Origin: Gymnogyps californianus
Lineage: Eukaryota; Chordata; Aves; Accipitriformes; Cathartidae
NCBI RefSeq assembly: GCF_018139145.2
Contig: NC_059477.1
Location: forward strand, 35,753,502-35,817,501
Direction: 5' to 3'
DNA: 64,000 bases
Below the pieces are notes generated by a model. The model saw nothing but the letters and a program-made list of their open reading frames with translations, was not told where the DNA came from and did no database searches. Position 1 is the stretch's first letter; each line of letters begins with the position of its first letter. The position numbers and the translations under genes were made by a program. Shown in pieces: positions 1 through 14,059 of the stretch.

Positions 1-3000
1 CTTGGTTCCTTGGAAGGCTTTCTGGCTTGAGCACACTTTTGCATATTTATTTAGACACTTTGATTGCCACAGAGCATGGCAGCTCTAAAGAACGTCGTAA
101 GCTAGAAAGTGCTTCTTGAAACAATTAGATTTCCCAGACACATTACACTGGAAGCCAATGGCACACCATTGAGGAGGATGCCAAACTGGCTGGTGGGGGC
201 AAACAAAACCCGGAGTGGATCAGCATAAAAAAGCTGTGGCGTTTTCTTGAAACTGTTTCTAGGAGACAGAAGTCAGTCTTCACCACTGCGCCTGGTTTCT
301 TTGTGCCGGTGTTTTGTTTTCTGGCCTCGGGGTTTTTTCTGTTTTTCTTTTCTCCCAACTCCATGCCCCCTCTTTGCTCCAGGGCGTTGGTAATACAGCG
401 TAAATGTTTGCTGGCTCCTGAGAGAGGCTCCCCAGACCCCTGTCCTGGCGGGGGGACAGGGACTTCCCAAGGAGACGTGGGACTGGGGTGCCTCACTGAG
501 CTTTGCCAGCCAGCGGTGCGGGGAAGCTGCTCCTCTGAATGAACAACTGCAGACATTAGAAAATGGACCTTTTTTTCGCAGAGATTTTTCTGTCCCTGAC
601 CCTATTCCCAGGCAGGGCAGGTGGGTGCAGCAGTGTTCCAGCCAGTGTTGTGTGCCTGTGAGTGCTGTGGTACCAAACGGGAGCCATGTGCGCTCCTCTC
701 TGCACATCACACTGGTTTTGGGGACAGTCCCCACAGCGTTTGGCTGCTGCTTTGACCCAGCATCCCATCATCCTGGGGAAGTGCTTTGAGCCTTGCTTCC
801 AGTTCTCAGCAGGCCGTGAGGGTGGAGGCCATTGCCCTTCTCCAGGGATTTGTCTCAGGTCTGAGAGGTATGTGCGGCTCTTGGGCTCACAGGAAATTTT
901 CTTTACCGCAAGGCATGCTTAGTGGTCATGAAAAGCAGGTTGCTAATGTTCATTTGTTCCTGAAACACCTTCTGAAGGCAGTAGCTTTTTTCTTTCTTCT
1001 CCCTTAAAAACATTGAGGCAGAGTGTGCACCAATGGAGTTTGTTACAGTGTCGTAACTGGCTTCAGCTCCTGTCATTAACTGATAATCTTGCTGGATCTG
1101 CTATAATGCAGTGCCAGCTCAGCAAGCTCCAAGGAACTCTTGGGTAAAGTGCTCTCCATTTTGAGACCATCCTCAGCAGCTTATCACTTGATTTATCTCC
1201 TATTTCCAGGTGTGGAACTAAAAGTAAACTGTCATTGTAAATCACTAATTCAAGCAGAGTGAGAGAACAGCGCACAGTTTGCATATTTCAATACCACTTA
1301 ATTAAGGGAAAAAAAAAATCCCTTGCTCCATACAAATGTACAATGCAAATCCTTTCTCTTAATGCTTCAGATGGGTAAAATGTCCTTTTGAATCCCACAT
1401 GTCTAATGTTGCTGCTCATCTTGTTACAACAGACTTTTAATTTTGCCCCTGGGACCAGATCAGAAAGTAGCTTTCTTTAAAGCCCAACCCCGTATGTGTC
1501 TCAATCTGGGAAGGAGTCCCTGCCTGCTGCTGGCACATACACCAACACTGACAGTTCTTAACCCAGCCTTGAGCCTGCTGACCTTACTTATTTATTTAGT
1601 TTTTAATTTAAAAAGCCCTTTGTGCTTGCTAATTGTGTAACTGCCATTTTACGTCCTAGTAGTCCTAAATGAGGTTGAGCTATGTGTCTTCCCTAAAGGT
1701 GTTCTTGTCTGAGTCTTGTTCAAAATCAGCTTCCAACTGCAAATTATGCTTTTGCATGACTAGACCTTCTTCTCTGCCAGCCCCTTATTTCCTTGAAGCC
1801 ACCTCCATAGAAAACAGAATCATTTACTGGATCAGTGGGAATAACATTTTCTTGTGGCATGCCACTTCGGAAAAATAAGTGATTCTTGATACGATCACTG
1901 CCTTCAACCCTCCTCTGTTACTGTCCCCGTCTCCCCTTCTTCCATTACCCTTTACGCTCCTGCTGTGCTGCTGGATGACTGCACCTCCAGCATTTGCATC
2001 TTGTCCCTCCCTCTGCTCTTTGTCTTGGCAGTATAAATTGCTCCAGCAACCTCATAATTTTGATCTACAATCATTTTGCTCCACTAGCTTATGGCAGTGC
2101 ACAAACCAAACACTCGCTTTCTTTTTAGACCGGGCTGACTACTGGTGTACTGATCTCAGAGTAACTTTGGAGCTGAGCGGTTTGTGAGGTGCCAGGTGCA
2201 CCAAAATGTGGATTAAAAATTAAAGCCAGAAGAGAGAACATCCCTTTTAAGAAAACATCAAATGTTTCAATTCCTGGTTTTTTTTCTTTCAGCACTTGCC
2301 AGTTGCTATATAAACACAAACTTATAAACCCACTATCCCATTATAAAATGAAATATCCTGCTTTAGAAAAATGAGCAAACAAACTATAACACCATCTTTT
2401 GATTTATTCGTGTGTTTTTTTTTTTTTACAAAGGTGATCTCTAACAGGCTTTTCTATTGTGGCTGAAAACATTGCATTGTACCTAAGATTTTCTCGTTCA
2501 GATCAATTTGCTAAATTTTCATTCAGTTTCAAAGTGGTTCATTTTGTTGAGGCTTCATTTTGTTCAGACTAGCAACTTGAGAGGTTTCCTGTAGCTTAGA
2601 GAGATTGCTTTTGAATTGGTATATTATTCAGTCATGAATTGTTTCTTTAGTATATGAGCAGCTGAGTGGGGTTTTTATTACAAATATGAGTTTGAGTGCA
2701 GAACAACTACTATTTTGGCCAAATAAAGAATGTAAAATTAAGCACAAGTCTTCATAGTACACTGTGATGCTTTTCTACAGTGTGTGCATTGAGGTTCTTT
2801 TTAAGTACTTAGCAAAAACCTCCTGTAGGGCATGTAATATGATTGACTGCACACAGAATTTAAAAAATAATACAGTATATTGTAGAAATATGGCTACACT
2901 AGTTAAAACTGAAACCATTTTCCTATTATCAGAAGACACAAGTGAGTAAATTTTGGTCTTTGTGATCAGCTACTAATTAAATAGGTCTTCAGCTGCATTC

Positions 3001-6000
3001 AGCATCTGATCCTATTGTGATGTTCTGAGTGAGTGTAACAGGATTTCTGCAATCACTGAGGTAGTGAGGTGGCATAGGGTAGCAGAGCAAGTGCAGTCCC
3101 AGTGTTATGCACCAGCCTGTTAAAATACAGTTTTCCTCCGTGTTGTTTCTTGTTGTTTACCAGTGTACACGGTTGCTTTTACCTACCTTGAATTAGTTTC
3201 CACCTCCGCAGGATTTTTTTGTCCGATAAAGTTAACTTGGGTAAATGGAAAGCAGTAGGAAAGAAATGTCTGGTTTTTGAAGATGCTGTCTCTGGATTTA
3301 GGGAGATTCTGTAGATGGAAGATTCTTGTAGCAAATCAGGTGACATTATTGCTTAGTGTGTGGCAGCAAATTAAAGGACCTTGCATGTTCCAGCTGCCTT
3401 AGTGAAGAGATCAAGGATCCTGTCAGTGCCTCAAAGCAGATCTCCTGCCGTGTTTTGTTGTAATAGGCTTTGCCAGTGCAGCCACCAAAAATCGTTTTCC
3501 CTGACTTTAGAGGCGGGAGGCAGGGTTTGTAAGGGCATCCTACTGCCTGCAGCACAGCTGCCTGGGGTTCACTGTAGCACCAAGTCTAGGCCCTTGGCTC
3601 TCTGACTTCAAGGAGATAAGAGTCCATTTTCGCTCTGATATCTTAGGAGAGAGCTGCTTGTCTTTTGCTACATGACTTACTGGTTAAAGAAGTTTATTGC
3701 CACATGAGAAGATGATTTAGACTTTTTGTTTTAATCTCTTAATCTTGAATATTTTAAGAAAAAATAGTTCTATTAGCTCTTGGGAGTTAGAGTTTCACTC
3801 ATTAATAGGTGAAAACCTTACAAAGCTCAAGAAGAAGTTATCTAAAAATCTCTCTTCCCAAGATGTCTTAGTCGATAGAAAACCTTATTTCAAAGTAAGA
3901 GGCCATTCTGGAAAGAGGATGAGAAATTAAAGTCTAGTGAATATAGCTATGTTAATGGGGGCAGAGCCGCTACTTAATTACGTAGCAATGTCAGAAGCAA
4001 TAGGATTATCTATTTCTGTCATGGTACGGGTCAAACTGAAGACCAGCAGTTGAACTTAAGGTGCTATATAAATGCATAGGAAAGTTCCCAAATGCTTGTA
4101 ATTGCCCTCTCAGTTGCTGTGAATACTGATATTTAGTGATCTTCTTTCTCTTTTTCATAGTCATATATTTATTATATGTGAAAGTGTTATTGTAAAAGTC
4201 TTTTCTCCATCACTGTGGTCCTGTGTGCCCAAAGTTGGAGCCAGCTGCATGAGGCTGGAAGAAGAAATGTATTTTGTAATTTACAGTAGGGTAGATTTAA
4301 TCCTTGCTAAAATCCCCTGCATCTTCACTGTGCTCCAGAAAACACCTTATTTATCACCAGATTCCAGAATTTACATTAAAAATGGTGTAATGAATCAAAT
4401 GCATTGCCACATCTTGATTCCTCTTCTTTGTTTGTAGGATTTCCTCTAAAAAGCACTGTCTTGTTCCTGTATTTTTTAGGAGAGAGGGAGAGAGCAAGCT
4501 GTCGGGTAGTTGGAGCTCTGGCTTAATTAGTTTTCTCAGGTTTGCAGTGATATCTTATAGTTCTTAGTGTTTCTTGGAAAGGTGCTACAAAAGATAGAGC
4601 GAGCTGCATGTTCCAATTCCACCTGGAATACTCTAGTTAGCTGTGGATTCACCTCAAGGAAATAGAAGAGAGTTAAAAGGCCAGCAAAAATGTACCCTGT
4701 ACGGCTTGGATAAAGAAAGGAACATGCACTGTATTTTTTCTGAAGTTAAAAATCATTATAAGGGGGGTTACTTCAAATAAATTATATATAACAAAATGAG
4801 CTGACATCTTTTACTAATACAGAGATACAAGACTGAGATTGCACTTGTGGATGAGAGGAAGAAACGCTGTCTGATGTTTGCTGTGAGCTATTGCTGTGTG
4901 CCGGCTAGCTGAGACATTTTGGAAGTCTCCAGCAGCTATCTGAAAGCAAAGTGCAAATATCACAGCACAGACACAAGGCTCCCAAACCAAACGGTGCCCG
5001 CGTGCTCGGTGAATCCATGTTCAGGTGTTTATTTGAATGCCATTTTGCAGAGCACATTCATCTTCTCACCTGATACGGGGAGACTTTGAGTCTCACAGAC
5101 TTTGAATTAAGCTGCTGCCAAGGTTGTGGCGAGGGGGAGGAATACTCTTTATCTTGTATATATATTCCTTGAAAAGGTTTGAGAAAGGAGGTTTTGACAT
5201 GTTTGCACTCATTACAATTCTCTGGACACCTCTGAAATGTAAATAAAAGGAGATTCAGGTGTTAGCAGAGAAGAGACTTTGCTGCAATGGAAATACTACT
5301 GCTCCCTGAATAGCCTTCTTGCGGGGGGGAGCTGCAAACAAGCAGTGTTCAGCCAGGACATTTTTCTTAGTGCAATTTCAAGTAGCTTCACCACTACCCA
5401 AGGCTTTGATCCAAATTATCAAAGGTTAGGCCTAATTTAAACAATAAAACCGTCTTGTTGTGTAATGGTTACTTTATGTTTTCCCCATTAACATGATAGC
5501 CAGGACACGCTTCAATGAGTCAGACTGGAATTCAGTCTTCATTCACCTGTGGCATTGGAATTGCCACTGTGGCTGTATTGGAGATGGCTAAATCACAGAT
5601 TCCCCCTCTCCCCACCCTTTCCAAAAGATAGCTGTCTGCCACCCCGAAATATCTCATTTCATTTCTCACGACACTGTTTCCAGGCAAGAAAGTCTTCCTT
5701 GCTCTCCTGCAGATTATGATCTTCCTTAAACCTTAAAACAAATTGCTTCTGAAGATGTGTGAAACTTCAGCTTTCATTTTGACTGCATTTGTTTATTGTT
5801 TTCCCTCCAAAAAGAAGAGGAATCTGTTCACGGCAGAAAAAGACTCGCTGTTGTCAGAAAGAGCAGGCTGTTGGTGTACTTAGAAGAGTGTGAGAGTCCT
5901 TCAGGCAGCCTTTCACCCGCCCGTGCCAGATTTGTAGTGGGTAAAAAGAAATATTTGGAATGTGTGGGTGCTTTCCTGGATTATTTTACCTGAGGATTAG

Positions 6001-8185
6001 CTCCTGCGGACTAGTGGCTCCCATGTGCTGGGGTGAGACCTGTTTGTACCCACAGTTTGCTGCAACAGCCCTGTCCCCCCCCCTGCGCTCTTACACCACA
6101 CTGTGCCCCTGCTCTGCAGCATCCACCTGCCTTTCCTTCGGCAGAAACATACCTTCTGATTGAGACAGACAGCCTCACCCACATCAATAAATATATAAAA
6201 TATATTATGTTATGATAGAAGAGTTGCAAAGGCAAGCCATAGACAGCGGGGGTTAGCTCCACAAACAATTTGGGTGGCGCACGTAACTGTTGTCGCCAGA
6301 TTGTAAATCACGGTGGAGGAAGAAACAGGAGGTTTGATCCAATGCAGCACTCTAACTCTTTTTCCTCCCATCAAGGGAAACTGAGGTACCAGTATCTTAC
6401 TGGACTGACACAGTCACCTTCCTCAGGGACAGAGGAGAACAATAAATTGGCCTTCAGTCCCAAAGCTCAGCCACCGAGCTGTCAGCCTTCGTGCCACTGG
6501 TGCCACGTCTGCCTTGGTGCATTTCTGCTCTTCCACTCCCTGGATCCTGCTTCCTGTTGCGGGTTTTGGTGTAGAATTTGGATAACTGCACGTAGTTGTT
6601 ATGGCAATTTGCTTTGGTTTCTCTTCGCACTTAGGCTGCTGAACATAAACTGCAATTGCATTTGTTTTTTAAAGCAGCTGGCAAGCATGATCTTGCTACC
6701 GTTTGTGCATTAATAATTCCATTTTCATCTCACTTGCTACAAAACAGCAAGTTTTCTTCATTTGAGGGTTTTTGGTACAAAAATCTGACTTGGAGATTGA
6801 TAATATCTCTCTCGTTTAGGAAAAGCTTTGCTGATTCCCCCATGATGATCAGTTCCATATAACATATAGCTCGAGCTTGTCTTTCTGGCGGAGCTCACGA
6901 GCATCTTATGTATCTGCCGAGCTAATATATTGTCTTTCTGTATTTGTATTCTGCAGTTGATTGTTCAATGATTTCTCCTGCTGAATTGCAATAGATGAGC
7001 TGTTTAATGTTGCAACGGCTGATATTTTTGTAATGTAAAAACAAAAAACCTCTCAATTCCAAATTATGTTTGCTAGTTAGAACTCAGAATTTAAATGAGA
7101 TTTATATGGAAGATGTATTTTTCCCATTGTTTTGCCAATGCAGAAAGAAAACAAGTCTTCACTCTTTCTAAAAGAAAATCAAAGCAACCATGGCAAGAAT
7201 TCGTTTTGCAAGGAAGAAGCATCAATAAAAACTAAACCTGTTCCCCTCTACACATTTGTGTCCGTATTAGTGTTTTTAAAAATACTTTCTCAATGCAGAA
7301 ATAACAATTTCCAATAAGTATGTCTTTTCTGACAGCTGGAATGTTAAAATTTGTAAAAATGAGCAGTTTAAAGTATATTTATTTTACCATGGTATGTCTT
7401 GTGGTGCTGAGTCTACGTATATTTCCACAATATTCTTGATCTTTTCACCAAAGTAGCCCTGATCTAAAATTTCTTTTATGTTTTTACTGGAGAATTGTTA
7501 TAGAGAATGGAAAGGAATGACTCAAAAGTGGATGCTGGATTTTGTAGCTTTTATTGACAAACTGCATGAGATGGGCACCTGAATGAAACAGTCGACCGTT
7601 GCTTCAAATGCCAAGTTGATATTTACTGTAAGGCATAATGATTTCATGACTGTTTACCCACCTGTGTGAGGGAAAGCACCAAAGAGGACAAGGGAGTATA
7701 TGAAATTTTCCTATTAGCTTTTATGTTTCGTGGCAGCCTTGGCTGTGCAGTGACCAGCTTGCTTCACCCACAGAGTTGGGGTCCCCAGAAAAGCACTGCG
7801 GCGTGTTGGCATAGTGACCTGAAAGGCTAACCCATACATGGGGGGGCTCACCACGCTGCAGGGACGCTGCTTCGGCACTCCACTTTGAAAATGAATTATC
7901 CAGTTACAGTATCATAGACTGAACCATCATTTCTGTGTAAAGTTGTGCACATTTAAGACTGAATTATAGCAGATGAGGAGTGCTAAGATGAAGTTTGAGA
8001 TCGGAAGATTAAAGCTGAAGAGCAAGATAAACTCGTATTTGAAGTACAATTTTAACATAATGAACAGAAGAAATAAATGACCATTAAAGGTAGGCACTTG
8101 TGTGGGGAAGATTTTCAAAAGTGCTATTGTCGCTGCATAACAGTGGCTATAAATGTGTTACTGTCTCCATAATAATTTTTAAGTA

Positions 8186-9324
8186 TGTGGTGGGTTGACC
8201 CTGGCTGGATGCCAGGTGCCCACCAAAGCCGCTCTGTCACTCCCCTCCTCAGCTGGACAGGGGAGAGAAAATAAAACGAAAGGCTCGTGGGTCGAGATAA
8301 GGACAGGGAGAGCACTCAGCAATTACCATCACGGGCAAAACAGACTCGACTTGGGGAAAATAAATTTATTACCAGTCAAATCAGAGTAGGATGATGAGAA
8401 ATAAAAACTAAATCTTAAAACACCTTCCCCCCACCCCTCCCTTCTTCCCGGGCTTAACTTTACTCCCATGTTCTCTACCTCCTCCCCCCGAGCGGTGCAG
8501 GGGGACGGGGAATGGGGGTTTTGGCCAGTTCATCACACGTTGTCTCTGCCGCTCCTTCCTCCTCAGGGGGAGGACTCCTCACACTCTTCCCCTGCTCCAG
8601 CGTGGGGTCCCTCCCACAGGAGACAGTCCTTCACGAACTTCTCCAATGTGAGTCCTTCCCACGGGCTGCAGTTCTTCACGAACTGCTCCAGCGTGGGTCC
8701 CATCCATGGGGTGCAGTCCTTCAGGAACAGACTGCTCCAGCCTGGGTCCCCCGCGGGGTCACAAGCCCTGCCAGCAAACCTGCTCCAGCCTGGGCTCCTC
8801 TCTCCACGGGGCCACAGGTCCTGCCAGGAGCCTGCTCCAGCGTGGGCTTCCCACGGGGTCACAGCATCCTTCGGGCATCCCCCTGCTCCGGCGTGGGGTC
8901 CTCCATGGGCTGCAGGTGGATATCTGCTCCCCCGTGGACCTCCATGGGCTGCAGGGGGACAGCCTGCCTCACCATGGTCTTCCCCATGGGCTGCAGGGGA
9001 ATCTCTGCTCCGGCGCCTGGAGCACCTCCTCCCCCTCCTTCTTCCCTGACCTGGGTGTCTGCAGAGTTGTTCCTCTCACATCTTCTCACTCCTCTCTCTG
9101 GCTGCAGTTGCTGCTGTGCAGTAACTTTTTCCCCTTCTTAAATCTGTTATCCCAGGGGCGCTACCACCATCGCTGATGGGCTCAGCCTTGGCCAGCGGCG
9201 GGTCCGACTGGGAGCCGGCTGGCATTGGCTCTATCGGACATAGGGGAAGCTTCTAGCAGCTTCTTACAGAGGCCACCCCTGTAGCCCCCCTGCTACCAAA
9301 ACCTTGCCACGCAAACCCAGTACA
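8186..9324 (-). mobile_element. Solo LTR of an avian ERVL-type endogenous retrovirus
   Basis: A 1,139-bp element bounded by TG (8186) and CA (9324) is flanked on both sides by the identical 5-bp duplication AAGTA (8181-8185 and 9325-9329). Five-base target duplications are typical of class III (ERVL) elements. The minus orientation is inferred because the reverse complement ends with a segment (8186 to about 8300) resembling the 3' end of the second LTR at 29402-29947, including the shared ATCTC-ACCCACGAG core. An AATAAA lies at 8365-8370 on the minus strand, and one also occurs on the plus strand at 8359-8364. The centre is a GC-rich minisatellite. No gag, pol or env sequence is present, so this is a recombined solo LTR without coding capacity. 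It is antisense to GPR39. Confidence 0.88.
8592..9025. repeat. Minisatellite inside the solo LTR
   Basis: Degenerate units of about 45-55 bp recur with the core CTGCTCCAGCGTGGG followed by a TCC..CATGGG-CTGCAG type segment. Recognisable cores begin near 8592, 8683, 8728, 8780, 8832, 8883 and 9004. The array is G+C rich and contains few stop codons, which explains the overlapping long open frames seen here in several registers; these are not genes. It appears to be part of the LTR family's own structure rather than a later insertion, because both LTR boundaries and the target duplication are intact around it. Confidence 0.8.
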
Positions 9325-12300
9325 AAGTATTAAAACTAACATGATTTCCCCTGGTAATGTATGAGCATATATGGCTTTTAAAAACATATCATGACTTTAA
9401 TCACTGTTTTGCAAAAAGGCTGCTCATGTTCAGTAACGATACTTCTGTCATGAAACTTCCTTGAGTATTTTTAGCTTTTTCTAGTGTTTGCACTGTGAAA
9501 TGGCAGTATTTAAAAATATTTGAGAAGCAAAACTTGACCCTGCTAAGAACTGAAGATAATTGTCAGATATTTTAAATTGCTGAGAATTAAAACTGTTAAC
9601 ATTCATGTCCTCACTTATTATATTCTGCATATCTATGTTCCCCTGACAACTTCTGATGCATCCAGTATCACTCTACCTAACAGCTGAGGGCTGTTAAGTG
9701 ACAGTGCAAAGCAAAAATAGCTTATTCCTCTGAAGAGCTCTGTTTGCCATTGCTTGTGGAGAAGTGTGTGATGGGATCCCCGGAAGCTGTTATGTTTTAA
9801 TGCTGCAGAGTCAGACAAGATTTTACTGTAGTGCCCTGTAAGTCCCAGCTAGATGGGTCAATGATGATACACAGACTTGAACCTTGGTTCAGCTCCATAT
9901 AAGTATCTCATAATCTTCTCCTTGTTTAACGGGAATGTTTGTGTTTCTCAACCAATACGCTGTTTATCAGTTGTAGAGGACTGAAGTGGAACAGAGACTG
10001 AAGATTCATCACTCTGCAAGAAAGCACAGGTCTTCTGGGCAGGATCCTTCAGCATTAGTTTCTATGAGAGATCAGGTTGCTGGAAACACAAAATTCGCCT
10101 CACCCTTTGCCACTGAGTAGCTGACATGATATTGCCGTGCTGCATCCAGCCTAGAGCAGCTCTTTGTTGCCAGTCAAGGAGAAGAAATGCGTGCAGCAGA
10201 GCAGGGAGGACCTGAACTGAGCAAACTGTCAGGTGATGCAGGGATTTCAACTGGAGAGAGGAGTTGCGGGCACGCTGTTGTTCTGTTGTATCATTGATTT
10301 GACCCAATGACACACCACTAGGCCAAAACCTCTGACAAGCCAATTTAGTCTCAATGATGTCGTAGCACCCTTAAGGGTATTTGAGGCGGGGAGGGTGTAG
10401 TCCAATCCAAGTGAGAAGACGTACACTTCAGATTCCGCTAACAGCTCCTAGGTCTTAGTGATGATTTACATTGGCATGTAGTTACCTGTGAAATGAAGTA
10501 TCAAAAGCAGCTGCAGGTGGTTTTCTGATGCCAAGGGTGGTAAATACTTGTGTGAAATTCTTCTCAGTATGCCTGACAACTCCAGTTATCTATGGAAGCT
10601 TTTAATAAGGAAAAAAAATAAACTCCTCGTGTTGTCACTGCCCCACACTTGAACACATTGCTGTTTTGAGGAAAGAACAGCTGTTTACGGGAAGAATGCA
10701 TGCATCACTTTAGCATTTGTGATTTAGCGAGACCATTAATGGTGTCTTCAGTTGGAAGAAAGACGACTTTATGTGCAAGAGAAGAGCAACATATTTATTA
10801 AAAACTTGCAGGTTTGGTTCATTTATTGCACCAAGAGGCAGCTTGGTTCTTCTCAGTGCCTTTCATTTATTGCACCACTTTGTGGGACAGCACTGTCCTA
10901 TCACCCAATTGTGCTCGCTCATGAGATGCGGCCCCCTTGTACAGCAAGCACCCTTGAGGCTGGGAGGAGCGTAATGAACACTAGATGGACCCAAATCCCT
11001 CTGAAGGCTATGGGAATTGCTGGTCCATTGGTTTTTTGCTGGAAGCTGTTGACAGAATCAGATGTACATGGAGCTGGTTTTCAACTGTTTGTCCCAGGCC
11101 ATATGCTTAATCCTTCCAGCAGTATTTATAAAGATAACTAGTTCGTTACTGGCTTCTGTTCAGCTTAAACCCATTCTGAGAAGGGCTGTGGTGTGTTTGC
11201 CAGAGCCTCTCTGTGAGCACTTGGAGATCTGCCTGCTTGTGCTGGTGACAAAAATGTCCCGCTACTTCCTTTGTCCTTGTTATCCCTGCAGTACCAGCAC
11301 AGGGAGGAGCAGGGGCTGGATTTTAATCTCAGTTTTGCTTTGCCAGTGGAACCCCTGCGTATGTGGTCTATACGCGAGGTGGCTCCACAGGAAAGGCAGC
11401 AAGGTGCTGATGTGCAGCCATGAGGTAACTCCTGTTCTCTGAGGAGGCTGCACACTTAGCAGCCAGCCCAGATCCAGTGTCAGATCCCAAAGTGGGCCTG
11501 CAGATCTCTCTGGTGGTTAGAAAAACTCTGATGGGGAAATCACTGGGAGATAGATACACACTGGTCCTATCTTCTCCCTGTAGTTACTGCCTGAGTAGGC
11601 ATAGTTTACTTATTGCCGCCTTCTCTTCCAGAGAAGCATTTTTGAAAGGCAAATCTGTGATTCTGAAAGTTGAGGATAAAAGGAACAGAGCTGCTGAATA
11701 ATTTGAGCTTATACAAAATGTATGTAGCAATGCACGTATTGACTTGTTTCGGTAAATATCAAAATTTATTGTCCCTTGAACTAAATATTGACACAGACAA
11801 AGCAGTATCAATATTTATCTCTCAGGTTAATACATTTTTATATTCACCTCAACATACATCAATATGTGCTTATTATTATTATAATGTTTGTCCTTCAGCA
11901 GAAGAAACTTGCATGTAGTTGCGAGGGAAAAGGGAGGTTTATATTAGTATTCGTTTCCCGTTTTAAACTTCATCAGGTGCTTTATCCTGCACATGGAGCA
12001 CACTGCAGCCCTCATTCAAACAAAACCCTTATTGATGGTTGTGACACTCTATGCACTGAATACAGGATTGAGCGATTGATTTTTGGGAAATGTGAAGTTA
12101 ACTGTCACGAGTGGAAGGGGCAGCAAACCCGCCACTTCTGTTTTATAGACGAGTTGCTTGGTGGCGCTTCCTGTAGTCACGCTCTAACCAAGGAAGAGCT
12201 ACTTAACAGCTCACAGAAAGGGAGGGGTGGCGCAGACTGCAGGACACAAATCGACAAGGCTTTGATTCTGAGATCCAGCTGTGAATCGCTGCCTACGAAG

Positions 12301-13355
12301 TGATGCTGTTAACGTTGAACAGGGGGACACCTGCAGATCTGTTAGGAACCTTGTGGTAAGCTTATCTCACGCTTGTGCTGTGTGTGGCACTCTGCGTCTG
12401 CATGCCAGCTGGAACTTTATTTATGGGCACTCTAATACCGTAGAGAGCGCAGTGGCCTATTTGGGCCTCCTGCATTTGTTCCAAGAAGCAAGTGTGTGTG
12501 GGCAGGAAGAGTGTGGCCACTTCACTGTGTCTGAAGGATTATCCTTCTGATCTGTCCCATTGCCTTTTTATCCTAATTCTAGACCTTAGAGAACAAGAAG
12601 ACAGAGGTTTCGTAGCTAGACAATGAGGGCAGGCTGCATAAAAAGGATGCAGGCACGACGGCACTAAAATGTCACAAGACGTGTTTGGGATCTACAAAGG
12701 CCTTTTAGCACATGATTTATGCTGTAGGGACCCATTTATGTGGAGATACCAGCTCTGGCAGTTAGGCAGAAACATTCTAAGTAAGTTCCGCAGAAGCACT
12801 GAAGAAATGCCACTGTTCCTTTCTGGATCTTGCTTTTAAACCTCCTGACCTTAAACACAAGGGAGCTGAAGGGGTAGGCAGTAACCAGACTGGGAGCAGT
12901 AGTAAAAGGTGTGTTCCTCTCTCCCACCTCCCACAGAAGGGTGATGTGCACCCTTCTGCTCATCAACAGCTAGGTGCTGTTTGTCAGAGATAGAGAGGGG
13001 TTTTAGTCACGTGTTGATCTGGATAGTGGCTGAACACAGCTATTCACCAGAAGCTGTTAAAAGCTGAAAGTTTGGATCTGAAATTCTGCCCAGCTGCTGG
13101 TAGACCAGAGAAATGTCTCCAAAGTCTCACCTGCCAGAAGCAGCACTGGTAGGAAATCCTTGAGGCTGGAGAACAGAGAAGACAGTCCCCCTCCTTGCAG
13201 TGCTCCGGTCTTCCTCCGCTTAACACCGCTGAGGAAGTGCAGTCTGCATCGCTCCTGCTGCCGACAGCACTGCCGAGCAGTGCCAACAGCCATTTGGTAT
13301 CATTCTGGTTGGTTTCTTTGCCGCACTTACGAGTCAGACTCGCAGCAATGGAAGT

Positions 13356-13436
13356 AACAGCTGTTTGTAAACTGACATTTAAATGACAATTGTCAGTAGA
13401 CAATAAGCATATGGTAGCTGACTTCGCACATGCAGA
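13356..13436 (+). repeat. Left arm of an imperfect inverted repeat
   Basis: The segment from about 13356 to 13422 matches the reverse complement of 14076-14142 with only a few mismatches, including a 20-base uninterrupted match around 13364-13385 (core TTGTAAACTGACATTTAAAT) and a second block, ATAAGCATATGGT. Weaker similarity continues to about 13436. The two arms are separated by roughly 640 bp. This could be the terminal inverted repeats of an old DNA transposon, or two oppositely oriented copies of one ancient repeat. No transposase-like frame is visible between the arms and no clear target duplication was found at the outer edges. Confidence 0.75.
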
Positions 13437-14059
13437 CAACTGCGGCAGCGGAGGCACGGAGCAGCTGCAGATGCTGGAAGACAGGACTGCATTGATCTGC
13501 AGTTGGGAAGGTCATCTCAGTGATTCAAGACTGCGTTTTGTGGCTTGACTTTTTTCTTAAAAGCTAGAAAGACAATAAACTAATGACTTATGTCCTTATT
13601 TCTAATGAAAAGCAAGATTTTTGAGTGCTGGTTAAAATAATAAACATAACATAAAAACATGCCAAAACCGCACCTCCTGAAAGTAACATTCTTCATTAGT
13701 ACTGGAGTCTTTGCTTTTTTCCTTCTCCCGAGTTAGTACCAACTGATATGACCACCAAGAACCTGATTAGCGAGAAGGTGTATTTGCTCGTGTTTTCAAA
13801 GCCGTTTGTAGCAGAATCAAATAGGGACCAAGTGCTTTCCTCATGATTAGTATTGCTTTATGATGGTAAACTTAATAATGAGGGATGGTCTCAGTATTTT
13901 CCTCTTTTGGGAGCCAATACCTCTGATGCATGGTTGGAAGACTTTGTGACTAAGGCATAGGGCATTAATGTCACATTATACCTTTGAGTATAGTTGGGCC
14001 AAGTACGCGAATGTGAAATGAGCGCTAAAGTCTCCCTCTGAACCAACTGCATCGCTGCC

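Noticed and set aside
6270..6713. 147-codon plus-strand open frame in the GPR39 intron
   Set aside because: It does not begin with ATG, has no family resemblance, and is overlapped by other random frames.
7890..7930. ATCATAGACTGAACCATCATT, slightly like a CR1 LINE 3' end
   Set aside because: The similarity is too short and lacks the CR1 terminal octamer repeats, so I could not support a CR1 call.
8468..9176. Overlapping open frames of about 100-209 codons on both strands
   Set aside because: They fall inside the GC-rich minisatellite of the solo LTR, which lacks stop codons by composition, and no retroviral protein motif is present.
11788..12303. 171-codon plus-strand open frame in the GPR39 intron
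   Set aside because: No domain or splice context, and an AT-rich start of low complexity. It is consistent with chance.
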